64,000 nucleotides of DNA from Halomonas getboli (GCF_023094245.1 NZ_JALMEW010000005.1:186001-250000), one strand, 5' to 3'. Counted from the first letter of the stretch, positions 20,649-37,022 are shown. Notes: generated by a model not told the origin, from the sequence alone. Translations and numbers: made by a program.

Positions 20649-21218
20649 ATGCCGATTCACGAGGGCTGGCTGGCCGAGGCCCGCCGGGTGCCGTCACCCA
20701 ATCACAACGCGCGGCCGGCGGGCGAGGTCTCGCTGCTGGTGCTGCATTCCATCAGCCTGCCGCCGGGGGAGTTCGGTGGCGAGGCCATCGAGCGACTGTT
20801 CACCAATCGCCTGGATCCAGACGGGCATCCGTTCTTCGCCGAGATCGCCGGGCTCAGGGTCTCGGCGCACCTGCTGATTCGCCGCGATGGCGAATGCGTG
20901 CAGTTCGTGCCCTTCCACGAGCGGGCCTGGCACGCCGGCCGCTCGCGCTGGCGCGACGGCGAGGTCGAGCGCGAGGGGCTGAACGACTTCTCGGTGGGCA
21001 TCGAACTCGAGGGTGACGACGTCTCGCCCTACACTGAAGCTCAGTACGAGGCCCTGGCCCGGGCGACCCGGGCGCTGCTGGCGGGCTATCCGGCGATGTC
21101 GGCATCGCGCATCACCAGCCACGCCCATGTCGCGCCACTACGCAAGACCGACCCCGGGCCGGCCTTCGACTGGGCCTATTTTCGTCAGCGACTGGCCCCG
21201 GCGGCCATTTCCTCGTAA
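20649..21218 (+). CDS. ampD: 1,6-anhydro-N-acetylmuramyl-L-alanine amidase AmpD
   Basis: 189 residues, cytosolic peptidoglycan-recycling amidase. Zinc and catalytic residues are recognisable in LVLHSISLPPGEFGG, AWHAGRSRW and SHAHVAPLRKTDPGPAFDW. A GGGGG sequence about 8 bases upstream supports the start. AmpD keeps muropeptide levels low and so indirectly keeps AmpR-type beta-lactamases off where they exist. It shares a 77-base divergent intergenic region with nadC. Confidence 0.95.
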   Translation: MPIHEGWLAEARRVPSPNHNARPAGEVSLLVLHSISLPPGEFGGEAIERLFTNRLDPDGHPFFAEIAGLRVSAHLLIRRDGECVQFVPFHERAWHAGRSRWRDGEVEREGLNDFSVGIELEGDDVSPYTEAQYEALARATRALLAGYPAMSASRITSHAHVAPLRKTDPGPAFDWAYFRQRLAPAAISS

Positions 21219-21553
21219 TAAAACATTTTTAGAAGATTCATGAGGTGTTGGGCGAACGTGCCGGCAGAGTGGGGTAGAAGGCGGTCATCACCGCCGATAT
21301 GTCTTGAATCGGCGAGAAACGTAGGGTGATGGCAGGTTTCAAAATTTTGAAAAGACTTTCCATGTCTGCTTCAATTGGCAGCCGGCAGCGTTTACGGTAT
21401 CGTCGGCGCACCCGCCGACTACAGTCGTGCTGACTTGTAAAACGACTACAACAGAAATATTCCGGCATGGAGGTGATCCTTCCATGACCGTCATCATGCG
21501 CTACACCCCCTTGCTGGGGGCTGTTGCCCCCAACGTCATTCGGAGAGACGTCT
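21219..21553 (+). promoter_or_regulatory. aceE upstream regulatory region
   Basis: This 335-base gap is richer in A+T than its neighbours. It contains a perfect 16-base palindrome TTTCAAAATTTTGAAA (21338-21353), a possible promoter TTGTAA (21435-21440) with TATTCC (21458-21463) at 17-base spacing, and then the leader reading frame and hairpins described separately. No convincing match to the E. coli PdhR operator was seen. Confidence 0.55.
21338..21353. promoter_or_regulatory. 16-base palindrome, candidate operator
   Basis: TTTCAAAATTTTGAAA is its own reverse complement and stands in an AT-rich island about 200 bases ahead of aceE in an otherwise GC-rich region. Protein unknown. Confidence 0.4.

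Positions 21554-21564
<11 letters not shown>
21484..21564 (+). CDS. Candidate 26-residue leader peptide of aceEF
   Basis: An ATG at 21484 opens a 26-codon frame (MTVIMRYTPLLGAVAPNVIR then RDVYES) that ends at TGA 21562-21564, eleven bases into aceE and in a different frame. It is preceded at 21469-21478 by GGAGGTGATC, a ten-base exact complement of the usual 16S rRNA 3' end, with good spacing. Two mutually exclusive GC hairpins lie inside the frame. This combination suggests a translated leader coupled to aceE, but no homologue is known to me; the frame may simply be chance. Confidence 0.45.
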
Positions 21565-24229
<2,665 letters not shown>

Positions 24230-24302
24230 GGCGTCGACCGACCGGTGGCATGGCGGGCCTGTCAGCAGGCCCGCCTCGTGAAGAGTTTGAAGGAGCGCGA
24301 CC

Positions 24303-27174
<2,872 letters not shown>

Positions 27175-27215
27175 GTCTTGGGCCGAGGCGGCACTCGCGT
27201 CTGGCGATCGCGGAC

Positions 27216-27328
27216 GCGGGGCTGATCCGGTGACAGGTCTTCGAGGGGCGCTGTGAACCCTTCCCTGGGCGCTACCTTTTGCCTTCCCTGGCAAAAACCC
27301 CCTCTGCGATCTGTCACCGGCGCCCCGC
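27216..27328. repeat. Structured intergenic element between adk and tsaB
   Basis: About 113 bases bounded by complementary arms: GCGGGGC (27216-27222) and CCGGTGACAG (27227-27236) pair with CTGTCACCGG (27311-27320) and GCCCCGC (27322-27328). Inside are two CCTTCCCTGG direct copies and the hairpin TTTTGCC-TTCCCT-GGCAAAA (27277-27296). It may be a dispersed repeat or a structured RNA, and could end adk transcripts. Confidence 0.65.
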
Positions 27329-27391
27329 TCCCTGCACCAAGACGAGCTGCCGATCGGATGACCACGACCCGCATTGCGCGGGCCGTTGTCG

Positions 27392-27397
27392 TATAAT
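27392..27397 (+). promoter_or_regulatory. Probable -10 element for tsaB-rsmJ
   Basis: A consensus TATAAT 32 bases ahead of the tsaB start. The -35 at 17 bases is weak (GCATTG region), so only the -10 is clear. Confidence 0.5.
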
Positions 27398-27428
27398 GCC
27401 CCGACACTTCCCGCACCGTTAGAGACCC

Positions 27429-28133
27429 ATGCCGATCCTGCTGGCCCTGGATGCCTCCTCGAGCGCCTGTTCCGCCGCCCTGCTGCGGCGTCGCGAGGGC
27501 GCCGACGACGAGGTGATCTCCCGCTTTGAACTCACTCCCCGAGCCCATACCCGTCGGCTGATGCCGATGGTCGACGAGGTGCTGGCCGAGGCCGGCGTCG
27601 CCCCGGCCGATCTGGACGCGGTGGCCTACGGCCGCGGCCCGGGTTCCTTCACCGGCCTGCGCATCGCCGCCGGCGCCGCCCAGGGCCTGGCCTTCGGCCT
27701 CGACCGCCCGCTGCTCGGGATCTCGACCCTGCAGGCGCTGGCGCTCGGCGCCCACCTCCGCCATCGCTACCGCTATCTGATCACCGCGCTCGACGCGCGC
27801 ATGGGCGAGATCTATGCCGCCGCCTGGCAGTGCTTCGACGGCCGCGTCGAGTGCCTGGCCGAGGAGGCGGTGCTGGCGCCCGAGCGCCTGCGCCTGCCCG
27901 AGGCCCAGGCCGATCACGACTGGGTCGGCGTGGGCTCCGGCTGGTCGCTGTGGGATGCCATGCCGGCCGACGTTCAGGTCGGGATGAGCCTGTGCCTGCC
28001 CGATCAGGAGGCCGCCGCCGAGGACATGGTGCGCCTGGCCGCCGACGCCTTCGAGGCCGGCGAGGGTCGCCCGGCGGCCGAGGTCCAGCCGGTCTACCTG
28101 CGCGACCGGGTCGCCTGGCAGAAGAGCCGATGA
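27429..28133 (+). CDS. tsaB: tRNA threonylcarbamoyladenosine biosynthesis protein TsaB
   Basis: 234 residues of the ASKHA fold. [16 protein letters not shown] and the signature [21 protein letters not shown] are diagnostic. TsaB works with TsaD and TsaE to make t6A37 in ANN-decoding tRNAs. Notably, trmO, which modifies the same base further, is also in this window. The stop overlaps the rsmJ start in ATGA. Confidence 0.94.
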   Translation: MPILLALDASSSACSAALLRRREGADDEVISRFELTPRAHTRRLMPMVDEVLAEAGVAPADLDAVAYGRGPGSFTGLRIAAGAAQGLAFGLDRPLLGISTLQALALGAHLRHRYRYLITALDARMGEIYAAAWQCFDGRVECLAEEAVLAPERLRLPEAQADHDWVGVGSGWSLWDAMPADVQVGMSLCLPDQEAAAEDMVRLAADAFEAGEGRPAAEVQPVYLRDRVAWQKSR

Positions 28134-28891
28134 GCGCGGTGGCGGCGGACGACGCGGCCCTGGCCGCGCGCTGGGGGCTGCCCGGCGCCGATGCGCTGGC
28201 ATCTGGCGAGGCGCCGCCGCTGCGGCTCGGCCGCGAGGGCGGCCGGCTGGTGCTGGCCGGCGACCCGACGGTCTACGGCAAGCCGCTGTCGGTGGACTTC
28301 GTCGAGGGCAAGGCGGCCCACCGGCGCCGCTTCGGCGGCGGCCGCGGCCAGCTGATCGCCAAGGCCTGCGGGCTCGGCAAGGGCGTGACGCCCTCGGTGG
28401 TGGACGCCACCGCGGGGCTCGGCCGCGATGCCTTCGTGCTGGCGACCCTCGGCGCCGAGGTGCTGATGGTCGAGCGCGTGGCGGCCATCGCCGCACTGCT
28501 CGAGGACGGCCTGGCGCGCGCCATGGCGGATCTCGACACCGCCGAGATCGCCGCCCGGCTGCGTCTGGCCCACGGCGACGCGAGTCGCGAGCTCGCCGAC
28601 CTGGTGGCGGCGTCCGACGTCACGCCCCAGGTGGTCCATCTGGACCCGATGTTTCCCCATCGCGAGAAGTCGGCGCTGGTGAAGAAGGAGATGCGGCTGT
28701 TCCGCGAGCTGGCCGGCGACGACGCCGACGCCCCGCGGCTGCTGGAGGCGGCACTGGACGTGGCCACCCACCGGGTGGTGGTCAAGCGGCCGCGCAAGGC
28801 GCCGCCCATCGAGGGCCCCGCGCCGCGTCACGTGCTGGAGGGCAAGACCAGTCGTTATGATCTCTACGTGCACCGTTCCCTCAGCGACTAG
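28130..28891 (+). CDS. rsmJ: 16S rRNA (guanine1516-N2)-methyltransferase RsmJ
   Basis: 253 residues. The SAM-binding motif I is [20 protein letters not shown], and the catalytic segment is [19 protein letters not shown], characteristic of RsmJ (YhiQ). The N-terminal [21 protein letters not shown] is also family-specific. It overlaps tsaB by four bases and is convergent with plsB, with only six bases between stops. Confidence 0.93.
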   Translation: MSAVAADDAALAARWGLPGADALASGEAPPLRLGREGGRLVLAGDPTVYGKPLSVDFVEGKAAHRRRFGGGRGQLIAKACGLGKGVTPSVVDATAGLGRDAFVLATLGAEVLMVERVAAIAALLEDGLARAMADLDTAEIAARLRLAHGDASRELADLVAASDVTPQVVHLDPMFPHREKSALVKKEMRLFRELAGDDADAPRLLEAALDVATHRVVVKRPRKAPPIEGPAPRHVLEGKTSRYDLYVHRSLSD

Positions 28892-28897
28892 CGTCCG

Positions 28898-31318
28898 CTA
28901 GTCGCCCGTGCTCTCATCCGGGTCGCCGCCACGGGCGGCGACTCTTTCCAGCCGATGGCGCAGCGTCGGGTCGAACAGCGTCCGACTGCGCCGGGCCGCC
29001 TCGCGCAGCGACTCGTCGTAGTACAGCCGCTCGTCGCGGATCGTCAGCCAGCCCTCGCGTGCCAGGCTCTCCACCAGCCCGTCGAACAGCCGCGCGTCGA
29101 AGAACTCCGGCGCGTCGCGGCCGGTGAGTCGTGCCAGGCGCTCGGCGAGCTGGCGGGCGTGATTCGCCAGGCCGGCGTGGTCGAAGTGCCCCGGCGCCTC
29201 GCCGAGCAGGGCGGCGACCAGCAGGTAGCCGCGCTCCAGCGTCGGGCGGATCAGCCGCCCCAGCATGCGCAGCTGTTCGGCCTCGGCCAGCCCCTCGGCG
29301 CGTCGCCATCCCTGTCCCTCCTCGATCAGCAGCCCGGCCTCGGCGAGCTGGGCGAGCGTGGCGTCCAGCGCCGCCTCGAAGTCGTCCGGCGCCTCGATCG
29401 ACAGCTCGTGCACCAGCACCGGCCAGCCCGGTGCCAGCAGCGCCGCCAGGGCGTCGCGGCGATGGCGAGCTTGATGGCGGAAGGCGAAGGCGACGAGCCC
29501 GGCCAGGGCATAGAGGTGCAGCACGTTGTTGCGATACCAGGCGAGGCGGCCGGCCTGGCGTTCGTCGGCGGTGACCAGATCGCCCAGCGGGTGAGGGCGG
29601 TAGTCGAGCAGGCCCAGCGCGCGGGCGTGGTCGATCCAGTCGCGGGGCGCGCCGGCGGGCAGGGGATGGCTCTCGTCGCCGGGACGAGGACGCCGGAGCT
29701 CGGCCAGCAGCGCCAGCTGGCGTTCGAGCAGCTCGGCCTCGACGGCCCGGTGGGGCGTGGCCAGCAGCCCGAGGGCGACCAGGTTCACCGGGTTGAGCGT
29801 GGCGGCGGCGTTGATGCGCCGCGCCAGGGTCTCGCCCAGCCGCGAGACCGCCTCGGCACGCCAGGCCGGGCGCGGCTCGCCGAGGTCCGCTCGCCAGTCG
29901 GGCCGGTGGGCATCGAGGAAGGCCTCGAGGTCCAGCGGTTCGCCGACGTTCACCGTGACCCGCCCGTAGGGCTCGCGCAGCCTGCCGAGCACGCGCAGCA
30001 GGGCCAACGGCGTCTCCTTGCGCTTGGCGCCGCCGGCCAGCTCGCGCTGGTAGCTGGCCTCCTCGAGGATGCGCTCGTAGCCGATGTAGACCGGCACGAA
30101 CGACAGCGGGCGACCATTGGCGGGCCGGCGCAGGAAGGAGCCCAGCGTCATGGCCAGCATGCCGGGGCGCGGCGCCAGCAGCCGGCCGCTGCGCGAGCGC
30201 CCACCCTCGATGAAGTACTCGAGGCTGTGGCCGCGTGACAGCAGGCGATGCAGATACTCGTCGAAGACCCGCGCGTAGAGCGGCTGGCCGCGGAAGCTGC
30301 GACGCAGGAAGAAGGCGCCGCCGCGGCGCAGCAGCGGGCCGATCACCGGCATGTTCAGGTTACGGCCGGCGGCGATGTGCGGCGGCATCAGCCCCTGTTC
30401 GTAGAGCACGTAGGACAGCAGCAGGTAGTCGATGTGGCTGCGGTGGCAGGGCACATAGACGAGGCTGTGATGCCCGGCCAGCGCCTTGACGCGCTCGATC
30501 CCGCGCAGGTCGATGCCGTCATAGATCCGGTGCCACAGCCGGCCGAGCAGGCCTTCGAGGAAGCGCAGCGCCGGATAGCTCATGCTGGCGGCGATCTCAC
30601 GGCCGTAGCGGCGCGCGCGGCGTCGCAGACGGGTTCGGCGGGCCTCGTCGTCGCCGGCCTGCTCGGCGATGGTGGCCTCGACCATGGGGCTCGCCACCAC
30701 GCCGGCGATCAGGGTGCGGCGGTGTGAGAGATCCGGCCCCAGCACCCGCTCGCGCATGCGCCGGAAGTGCACGCGCAGCAGGCGGGCCGCCTTGCGTTCG
30801 ATCAGCGCCGGGTCTCGGCCGTCGGCCAGTTCGGAGAGGCGCAGCGGCGCGCCCAGATGCACTTCCAGGTCGCGGCCGTTGACCAGCACCGCCAGCAGGC
30901 GCCGCAGCCGCCCGGTGAGCCGCCAGTCGTCGGCGGCCAGCAGCTGCCAGACCCCGAAGCGCTTGCCCGGGGCGCGGCCCCAGAACACGCTCACCGGCAC
31001 CAGCTGCACGTCCTCGCCGCGCTCGATCAGACGCCGCAGCGGGGTCGGCCGGCGGCGGCGCCGTCGCGGATCGGGCAGAGCCAGCAGCGGCGGCGGTGCG
31101 TCATCGCTCCGGGTTCGGCGGGTCGCCGCGGGTGGCAGGCCGTCGCGCTCGGTCAGGCATTCGAGCAGCAGGCGGTCGGAGAGTGCCGGGCGGGGAAGCA
31201 CGTAGACGGTCGGCAGCTCGGGGTCGAGACCCAGCGCCTCGGGGGCGGGTTCGCGCCGGCGCACCCGCACCCAGGCGGAAAGCAGTCGGCGCAGCGGGCG
31301 CCAGCGGGAGTCGGCCAT
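28898..31318 (-). CDS. plsB: Glycerol-3-phosphate 1-O-acyltransferase PlsB
   Basis: 806 residues, almost the E. coli length (807). It makes lysophosphatidic acid from glycerol-3-phosphate and acyl-ACP or acyl-CoA at the inner membrane. Acyltransferase motif I HRSHIDYLLLSYVLY lies near residue 291, motif II FFLRRSFRG about 45 residues later, motif III FIEGGRSRSGRLL near 360, and motif IV VPVYIGYERI near 395. The N-terminal region and long helical C-terminal domain are typical. It is divergent from the cardiolipin synthase gene, so two phospholipid enzymes share one intergenic region. Confidence 0.96.
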   Translation of the reverse strand: MADSRWRPLRRLLSAWVRVRRREPAPEALGLDPELPTVYVLPRPALSDRLLLECLTERDGLPPAATRRTRSDDAPPPLLALPDPRRRRRRPTPLRRLIERGEDVQLVPVSVFWGRAPGKRFGVWQLLAADDWRLTGRLRRLLAVLVNGRDLEVHLGAPLRLSELADGRDPALIERKAARLLRVHFRRMRERVLGPDLSHRRTLIAGVVASPMVEATIAEQAGDDEARRTRLRRRARRYGREIAASMSYPALRFLEGLLGRLWHRIYDGIDLRGIERVKALAGHHSLVYVPCHRSHIDYLLLSYVLYEQGLMPPHIAAGRNLNMPVIGPLLRRGGAFFLRRSFRGQPLYARVFDEYLHRLLSRGHSLEYFIEGGRSRSGRLLAPRPGMLAMTLGSFLRRPANGRPLSFVPVYIGYERILEEASYQRELAGGAKRKETPLALLRVLGRLREPYGRVTVNVGEPLDLEAFLDAHRPDWRADLGEPRPAWRAEAVSRLGETLARRINAAATLNPVNLVALGLLATPHRAVEAELLERQLALLAELRRPRPGDESHPLPAGAPRDWIDHARALGLLDYRPHPLGDLVTADERQAGRLAWYRNNVLHLYALAGLVAFAFRHQARHRRDALAALLAPGWPVLVHELSIEAPDDFEAALDATLAQLAEAGLLIEEGQGWRRAEGLAEAEQLRMLGRLIRPTLERGYLLVAALLGEAPGHFDHAGLANHARQLAERLARLTGRDAPEFFDARLFDGLVESLAREGWLTIRDERLYYDESLREAARRSRTLFDPTLRHRLERVAARGGDPDESTGD

Positions 31319-31455
31319 CCGGTTGCCTGTGTGGTCGCATGTGCGGCCAGTATACGCACGCCGGCGGCGCCGGGTCAGGCGTTGGCGGGGCCGGCTTTTC
31401 CCGCCTCTTCAAACGTGCGTCAATGGCCGCCTGTCATCATGGCGAGGGAGGCGTC

Positions 31456-32577
31456 ATGCACGGCATGTGGCGAGAGGGAAACCGGTTCGAACTGCTGCCC
31501 GAGGCGTCGCGCTTCCTGCCGGCCATGTTCGAGGCCGTGGATGGCGCTCGTCGCTCGGTGCTGGTCGAGCTCTACCTGATGGAGTCCGGTCGCCTGGCCA
31601 CGGCGGTGATCGAGGCGCTGAGTCGTGCCGCGGAGCGTGGCGTGACGGTGCTGCTGCTGCTCGACGGCTACGGCGCCATGGGGCTTTCCACCGAGGATCG
31701 CCGGCGGCTCGAGTCGGCCGGCGTGGCGCTGCGCTGGTTCAATCCCCTGGGCTGGCATTCGCTGGCCCGCAACCTGACCCGCGACCATCGCAAGCTGGTG
31801 GTGGTGGACGGCGAGGTCGCCTTCACCGGCGGCTTCGGCGCCGTCGACGAGTTCCTCGAGGCCTGGTACGAGGTGGCGCTGCGCATCCGCGGGCCGGTGG
31901 TGGCCGACTGGGTGCGGCTGTTCTCGAGCCTGTGGGATTCGCCGCTGAGCCGCGGCGCGGGCGCCCCGGCGCTGGTGCACGGCCTGGGCGGCGACAGCCC
32001 CGTCAGCGAGGGCTATCACGGCATGCGCGGGCGCGTGGTCTGGGGGCAGGGCTATCGCTACCAGGCGATCCGCCATTCGCTGCAGCAGCGGGTGCGCGGG
32101 GCGCGTCAGCGCATCTGGATCTGCACGCCCTATTTCGTGCCGACGCTGAGCCTGCGGCGGCGACTGGTGCGCGCCGCGCGTCGCGGCGTGGAGGTCTGCC
32201 TGCTGCTGCCCGGTGCCAGTCACGATCATCCCGGGGTGCGCTATGCCGGCCAGCGCTTCTACGGCCGCATGCTGCGCGCCGGGGTGCGCATCTTCGAGTT
32301 CCAGCCGTCGTTCATCCACGCCAAGTTCACCCTGGCCGACGACTGGGTCAGCCTGGGGTCGTGCAACTTCGATCACTGGAGCCTGCAGTGGAACCTGGAA
32401 GCCAATCAGGAAGTGGAAGACCCGCGCCTGGCCGATGAGGTGGCCGAGCTGTTCCGGCGCAACTTCGCCGCCAGCCGCGAGATCCGCGCCGAGGACTGGG
32501 CGCGCCGGCCGCGGCTTCAGCGCCTCAAGGAGTGGCTGTATGGCACCCTGGATGGGTGGTTGACGCGGTTACGATAG
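31456..32577 (+). CDS. Cardiolipin synthase-like phospholipase D protein (ClsB type)
   Basis: 373 residues with two PLD domains. The first HKD motif is HRKLVVVDGEVAFTGG (near residue 111), the second HAKFTLADDWVSLGSCNFD (near residue 288). There is no N-terminal transmembrane pair, so it is like E. coli ClsB (YbhO) rather than ClsA. The ATG at 31456 follows GGGAGG at 31446-31451. It probably condenses phosphatidylglycerol with another phospholipid to cardiolipin at the inner membrane. Other PLD transferase activities cannot be excluded. Confidence 0.87.
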   Translation: MHGMWREGNRFELLPEASRFLPAMFEAVDGARRSVLVELYLMESGRLATAVIEALSRAAERGVTVLLLLDGYGAMGLSTEDRRRLESAGVALRWFNPLGWHSLARNLTRDHRKLVVVDGEVAFTGGFGAVDEFLEAWYEVALRIRGPVVADWVRLFSSLWDSPLSRGAGAPALVHGLGGDSPVSEGYHGMRGRVVWGQGYRYQAIRHSLQQRVRGARQRIWICTPYFVPTLSLRRRLVRAARRGVEVCLLLPGASHDHPGVRYAGQRFYGRMLRAGVRIFEFQPSFIHAKFTLADDWVSLGSCNFDHWSLQWNLEANQEVEDPRLADEVAELFRRNFAASREIRAEDWARRPRLQRLKEWLYGTLDGWLTRLR

Positions 32578-32624
32578 GTGTGAGGTGCGAGGTGCTGGAA
32601 GTCTGCCCGATAAAGCGGAGACTG

Positions 32625-32693
32625 TCCGCAGCCCGCAGCCCGCAGCCCGCAGCCCGCAGCCCGCAGCCCGCAGCCCGCAGCCCGCAGCCCGCC
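32625..32693. repeat. Heptanucleotide tandem repeat (GCCCGCA), about nine units
   Basis: Eight perfect copies of GCCCGCA (32631-32686), with a partial copy in front and a GCCCGCC variant behind, lie between the convergent cardiolipin synthase and YecA-family genes. The repeat ends six bases before the YecA-family stop codon. Confidence 0.95.
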
Positions 32694-32698
32694 GTCGC

Positions 32699-33340
32699 TT
32701 AGCGCCTGCGCTTGCCGGCGGGCTGCTTGCGGCGCGGCTTGGGCTTGGGCGTCTCCGGCGGCACGCGGTAGTGCAGGTAGAGGTCCAGCACCAGCTCGGG
32801 CAGCTGGGCGGTCAGGCTCTCCAGGCGGTCGCCGTCCTTGGCCAGCTCGGCCATGTCCGGTTCGTCGCCGAACAGCCCGGAGAGCAGCATGAAGGGCAGC
32901 AGCAGGGTGGCGGCGGCCTCCTCGTCCTCGGCGAACCAGGCCGGTTCGTCGAGGAACACGCCTTCCATGAAGCCGGCGCACCAGTCGCCGATCGGCGTCT
33001 CCTCGGGCGGCACGCCGCCGAGTTCGAGATCGAAGGGCAGCTCGGGCAGACCGCCGCCCTCGAGCACCGAGATGGCGGTGGTGCGCAGCTGCTCCAGCAG
33101 CCCCAGCACTTCCTCGCGCTCGGTGTCGTCGGCGAAGCTCGGCTCGCCGTGAAACAGCTCCGCCACCCAGGTGGCGGGGGGCACGTCGCTGGGCGAGACG
33201 GCCAGCGCGACCAGGAAACCGTGGGCGCCGATCAGGTCCAGGGCGTCGGCGTCGACGCCGTCCGACTCGAGGAAGTCGTCCAGGCGGTCCAGGGCCTCGT
33301 CGTCGAGAAGCGGCAGGGGCTGGGGCTTGTCGTCTGACAT
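32699..33340 (-). CDS. YecA/UPF0149 family protein
   Basis: 213 residues. The N-terminal LLDDEALDRLDDFLES, the IGAHGFLVALAVSPSDVPPATW segment in part, and GDWCAGFMEGVFLDEPAW are typical of the YecA (UPF0149) family. The SEC-C zinc-binding tail of E. coli YecA is absent; instead the protein ends in a basic KPKPRRKQPAGKRRR. The ATG at 33340 is chosen; a GTG at 33349 is possible. Function is unknown in the family, although SecB-like roles have been suggested for YecA. It is divergent from the sprT-like gene. Confidence 0.82.
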   Translation of the reverse strand: MSDDKPQPLPLLDDEALDRLDDFLESDGVDADALDLIGAHGFLVALAVSPSDVPPATWVAELFHGEPSFADDTEREEVLGLLEQLRTTAISVLEGGGLPELPFDLELGGVPPEETPIGDWCAGFMEGVFLDEPAWFAEDEEAAATLLLPFMLLSGLFGDEPDMAELAKDGDRLESLTAQLPELVLDLYLHYRVPPETPKPKPRRKQPAGKRRR

Positions 33341-33405
33341 GTCTCTCACTCGCTGGTGTCGGCGGGGCTTTACGCCATCTCATCGGAGCGCCATTCTAGC
33401 ATCCC

Positions 33406-33948
33406 ATGACGACGCCCGCGCTGCCCGACCCCGATCCGCAGTGGCTGGCCGGCCTCGACGCCGAGGCCGGCCGGGCGGCGTTGCGCGAGCGGGTCGAGGC
33501 GGCCTTCGCGCTGTGCCGCGAGGTGCATCCGACCCTGCCGCGGCCCGGCGTGTGGCTGGACCTGCGCGGCCGCTCGGCCGGCCAGGCGCATTTCGGCCGC
33601 GGCGGGCTGCGCTTCAATCCGGTGCTGTTCGACGAGAATCGCCACGCCTTTCTGGTCGAGGTGGTGCCCCACGAGATGGCCCACTGGCTGGTGCATCATC
33701 TGCAGGACGGCCACCGGGCCCGGCCCCACGGCCACGAGTGGCGCACCGTGATGCGCCGGCTGTTCGGGCTCGAGCCCCGCACCACCCACCGCTTCGACAC
33801 CGGCCGCGCGAGCCCCGCGCCACATCGCTACCGCTGCGGCTGCCGCGAGCACGCCTTCACCGCGCGGCGCCATGCCCTGGCGCGTGCCGGGCGCGCCTAT
33901 CGCTGTCGACACTGTGCCGAGACCTTGGTCTATCTGGGCCTAATCTGA
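33406..33948 (+). CDS. SprT-family zinc metalloprotease-like protein
   Basis: 180 residues. The zincin helix VPHEMAHWLVHHL lies near residue 89, with a later histidine in PHGHEWRTVMRRLF, and the C-terminal zinc ribbon uses CGC...CRHC cysteines. This matches SprT/SprT-like proteins, related to the protease domain of eukaryotic Spartan. E. coli SprT is poorly characterised. It lies upstream of acs, with 168 bases between. Confidence 0.87.
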   Translation: MTTPALPDPDPQWLAGLDAEAGRAALRERVEAAFALCREVHPTLPRPGVWLDLRGRSAGQAHFGRGGLRFNPVLFDENRHAFLVEVVPHEMAHWLVHHLQDGHRARPHGHEWRTVMRRLFGLEPRTTHRFDTGRASPAPHRYRCGCREHAFTARRHALARAGRAYRCRHCAETLVYLGLI

Positions 33949-34116
33949 CTTGGATAAACGTCTTAACGTACTGTTATAAAAAAGAAAAACGTTCATACCA
34001 ATGTCTAAGGGGAAGGCGCCTCGACGGAGGAGTATGCTGAAATCATCTTATGGCGCCGGTCGCCGCGATCGGCATCGTCAACCTGAAGGGACCACCCCGA
34101 GGACAGAGGCAACTCC
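33949..34116 (+). promoter_or_regulatory. acs promoter region
   Basis: An A+T-rich stretch (33950-34000) contains TTGGAT (33950-33955) and TATAAA (33975-33980) at loose spacing, and several ACGT-containing repeats (AAACGTC, AACGTAC, AACGTTC) that could be regulator contacts. AGAGG precedes the acs ATG. The link to the CrbR-like regulator downstream is inference. Confidence 0.4.
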
Positions 34117-36066
<1,950 letters not shown>

Positions 36067-36099
36067 TGACGGTTCTCTCGTAGAGCCTTACAATCCTGC

Positions 36100-36126
36100 A
36101 AGCCGGCCTTCGGGGCCGGCTTCTTC
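36100..36126 (+). terminator. Rho-independent terminator after acs
   Basis: AAGCCGGCC with its complement, a TTCGG loop, then TTCTTC. Confidence 0.85.
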
Positions 36127-36266
36127 ATGGCGCGGGGAAGATTGTCGACAAGGTGGCGACGATCGCTTGGGCATCTCCTCGACCATGGGGTAACATGCCG
36201 ATAATAAACACTGCGTCCCGCAGGCGGCGGACGGCCCCCGCTGCTCTCGGATCCGGAGGAGAATCC

Positions 36267-36932
36267 ATGGCCTTTGCCCAGAAGTTCATCGTCGCCGACG
36301 ATCATCCGCTGTTCCGCGCGGCCCTGACCCAGGCGCTGCGCCAGGTCGCCCCCCAGGCCGAGATCGTCGAGTCCGATACCATGGAGGCCACCACCGAGGT
36401 CGTCACCCGGCATCCGGACGCCGATCTGATCCTGCTCGACCTGCACATGCCCGGCGCCCACGGCTTTTCCGGGCTGATCCAGCTGCGTGGCCAGACGCCG
36501 GACATCCCGGTGGCGGTGGTCTCGGGCAGCGACGAGCTGCACGTGGTGCGCCGCGCCATCGACTACGGCGCCTCCGGCTTCATTCCCAAGTCCTCGTCGC
36601 TGGCGCTGATCGCCGAGGCGGTAGGCGAGATCCTCGACGGCGAGGTGTGGCTGCCCGAGGAGATGGCCGATGCGCTGGGCGAGGCCGACGAGGAGGAGGC
36701 GCGCTTCGCCGAGGCGATCGCCTCGCTGACGCCCCAGCAGTTCCGGGTGCTCAACATGCTCACCGAGGGCCTGCTCAACAAGCAGATCGCCTACGAGCTC
36801 AACGTCTCCGAGGCCACCATCAAGGCCCACGTCACCGCCATCCTGCGCAAGCTCGGCGTGCATTCCCGCACCCAGGCGGTGATCGCCGCCCAGAAGCTCG
36901 AGGTCGAGCCGCCCAAGGTCGAGCAGTCTTGA
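36267..36932 (+). CDS. crbR: LuxR/NarL-family response regulator (CrbR-like)
   Basis: 221 residues. The receiver domain has the acidic pair in IVADDHPLF, the phosphorylated aspartate in LILLDLHMPG (near residue 57), and the lysine in GFIPKSS. After an acidic linker, the LuxR helix-turn-helix follows (LTPQQFRVLNMLTEGLLNKQ; NVSEATIKAHVTAILRKL). GGAGGAG supports the ATG at 36267. In Vibrio and Pseudomonas the CrbS/CrbR (MxtR/ErdR) pair activates acs and acetate transport. The position after acs and the kinase at 40.4-44.4 kb support that role here. Confidence 0.85.
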   Translation: MAFAQKFIVADDHPLFRAALTQALRQVAPQAEIVESDTMEATTEVVTRHPDADLILLDLHMPGAHGFSGLIQLRGQTPDIPVAVVSGSDELHVVRRAIDYGASGFIPKSSSLALIAEAVGEILDGEVWLPEEMADALGEADEEEARFAEAIASLTPQQFRVLNMLTEGLLNKQIAYELNVSEATIKAHVTAILRKLGVHSRTQAVIAAQKLEVEPPKVEQS

Positions 36933-36987
36933 GGGAGCGGGAACCGCCCCGAGGAGCGTCCTCGCTCGAGGCTCGTGCAATATAGAA

Positions 36988-37022
36988 ACGCCGCCCCGCT
37001 TTTTGCGGGGCGGCGTCGTTTC
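36988..37022. terminator. Bidirectional terminator between crbR and mntR
   Basis: A perfect 12-bp stem ACGCCGCCCCGC with its complement around a TTTTT loop, flanked by A-rich bases on the left and CGTTT on the right. It serves the convergent crbR-like and mntR-like genes. Confidence 0.88.

Noticed and set aside
21370..21385. PdhR operator (AATTGG half-site)
   Set aside because: Only one half of the E. coli AATTGGT-N3-ACCAATT dyad is present.
21238..21468. A 76-codon minus-strand frame ahead of aceE
   Set aside because: Cys/Arg-rich, no ribosome-binding site, no recognisable family, and it overlaps the candidate operator region.
32625..32693. Possible CRISPR array
   Set aside because: Seven-base units without spacers; a simple tandem repeat.
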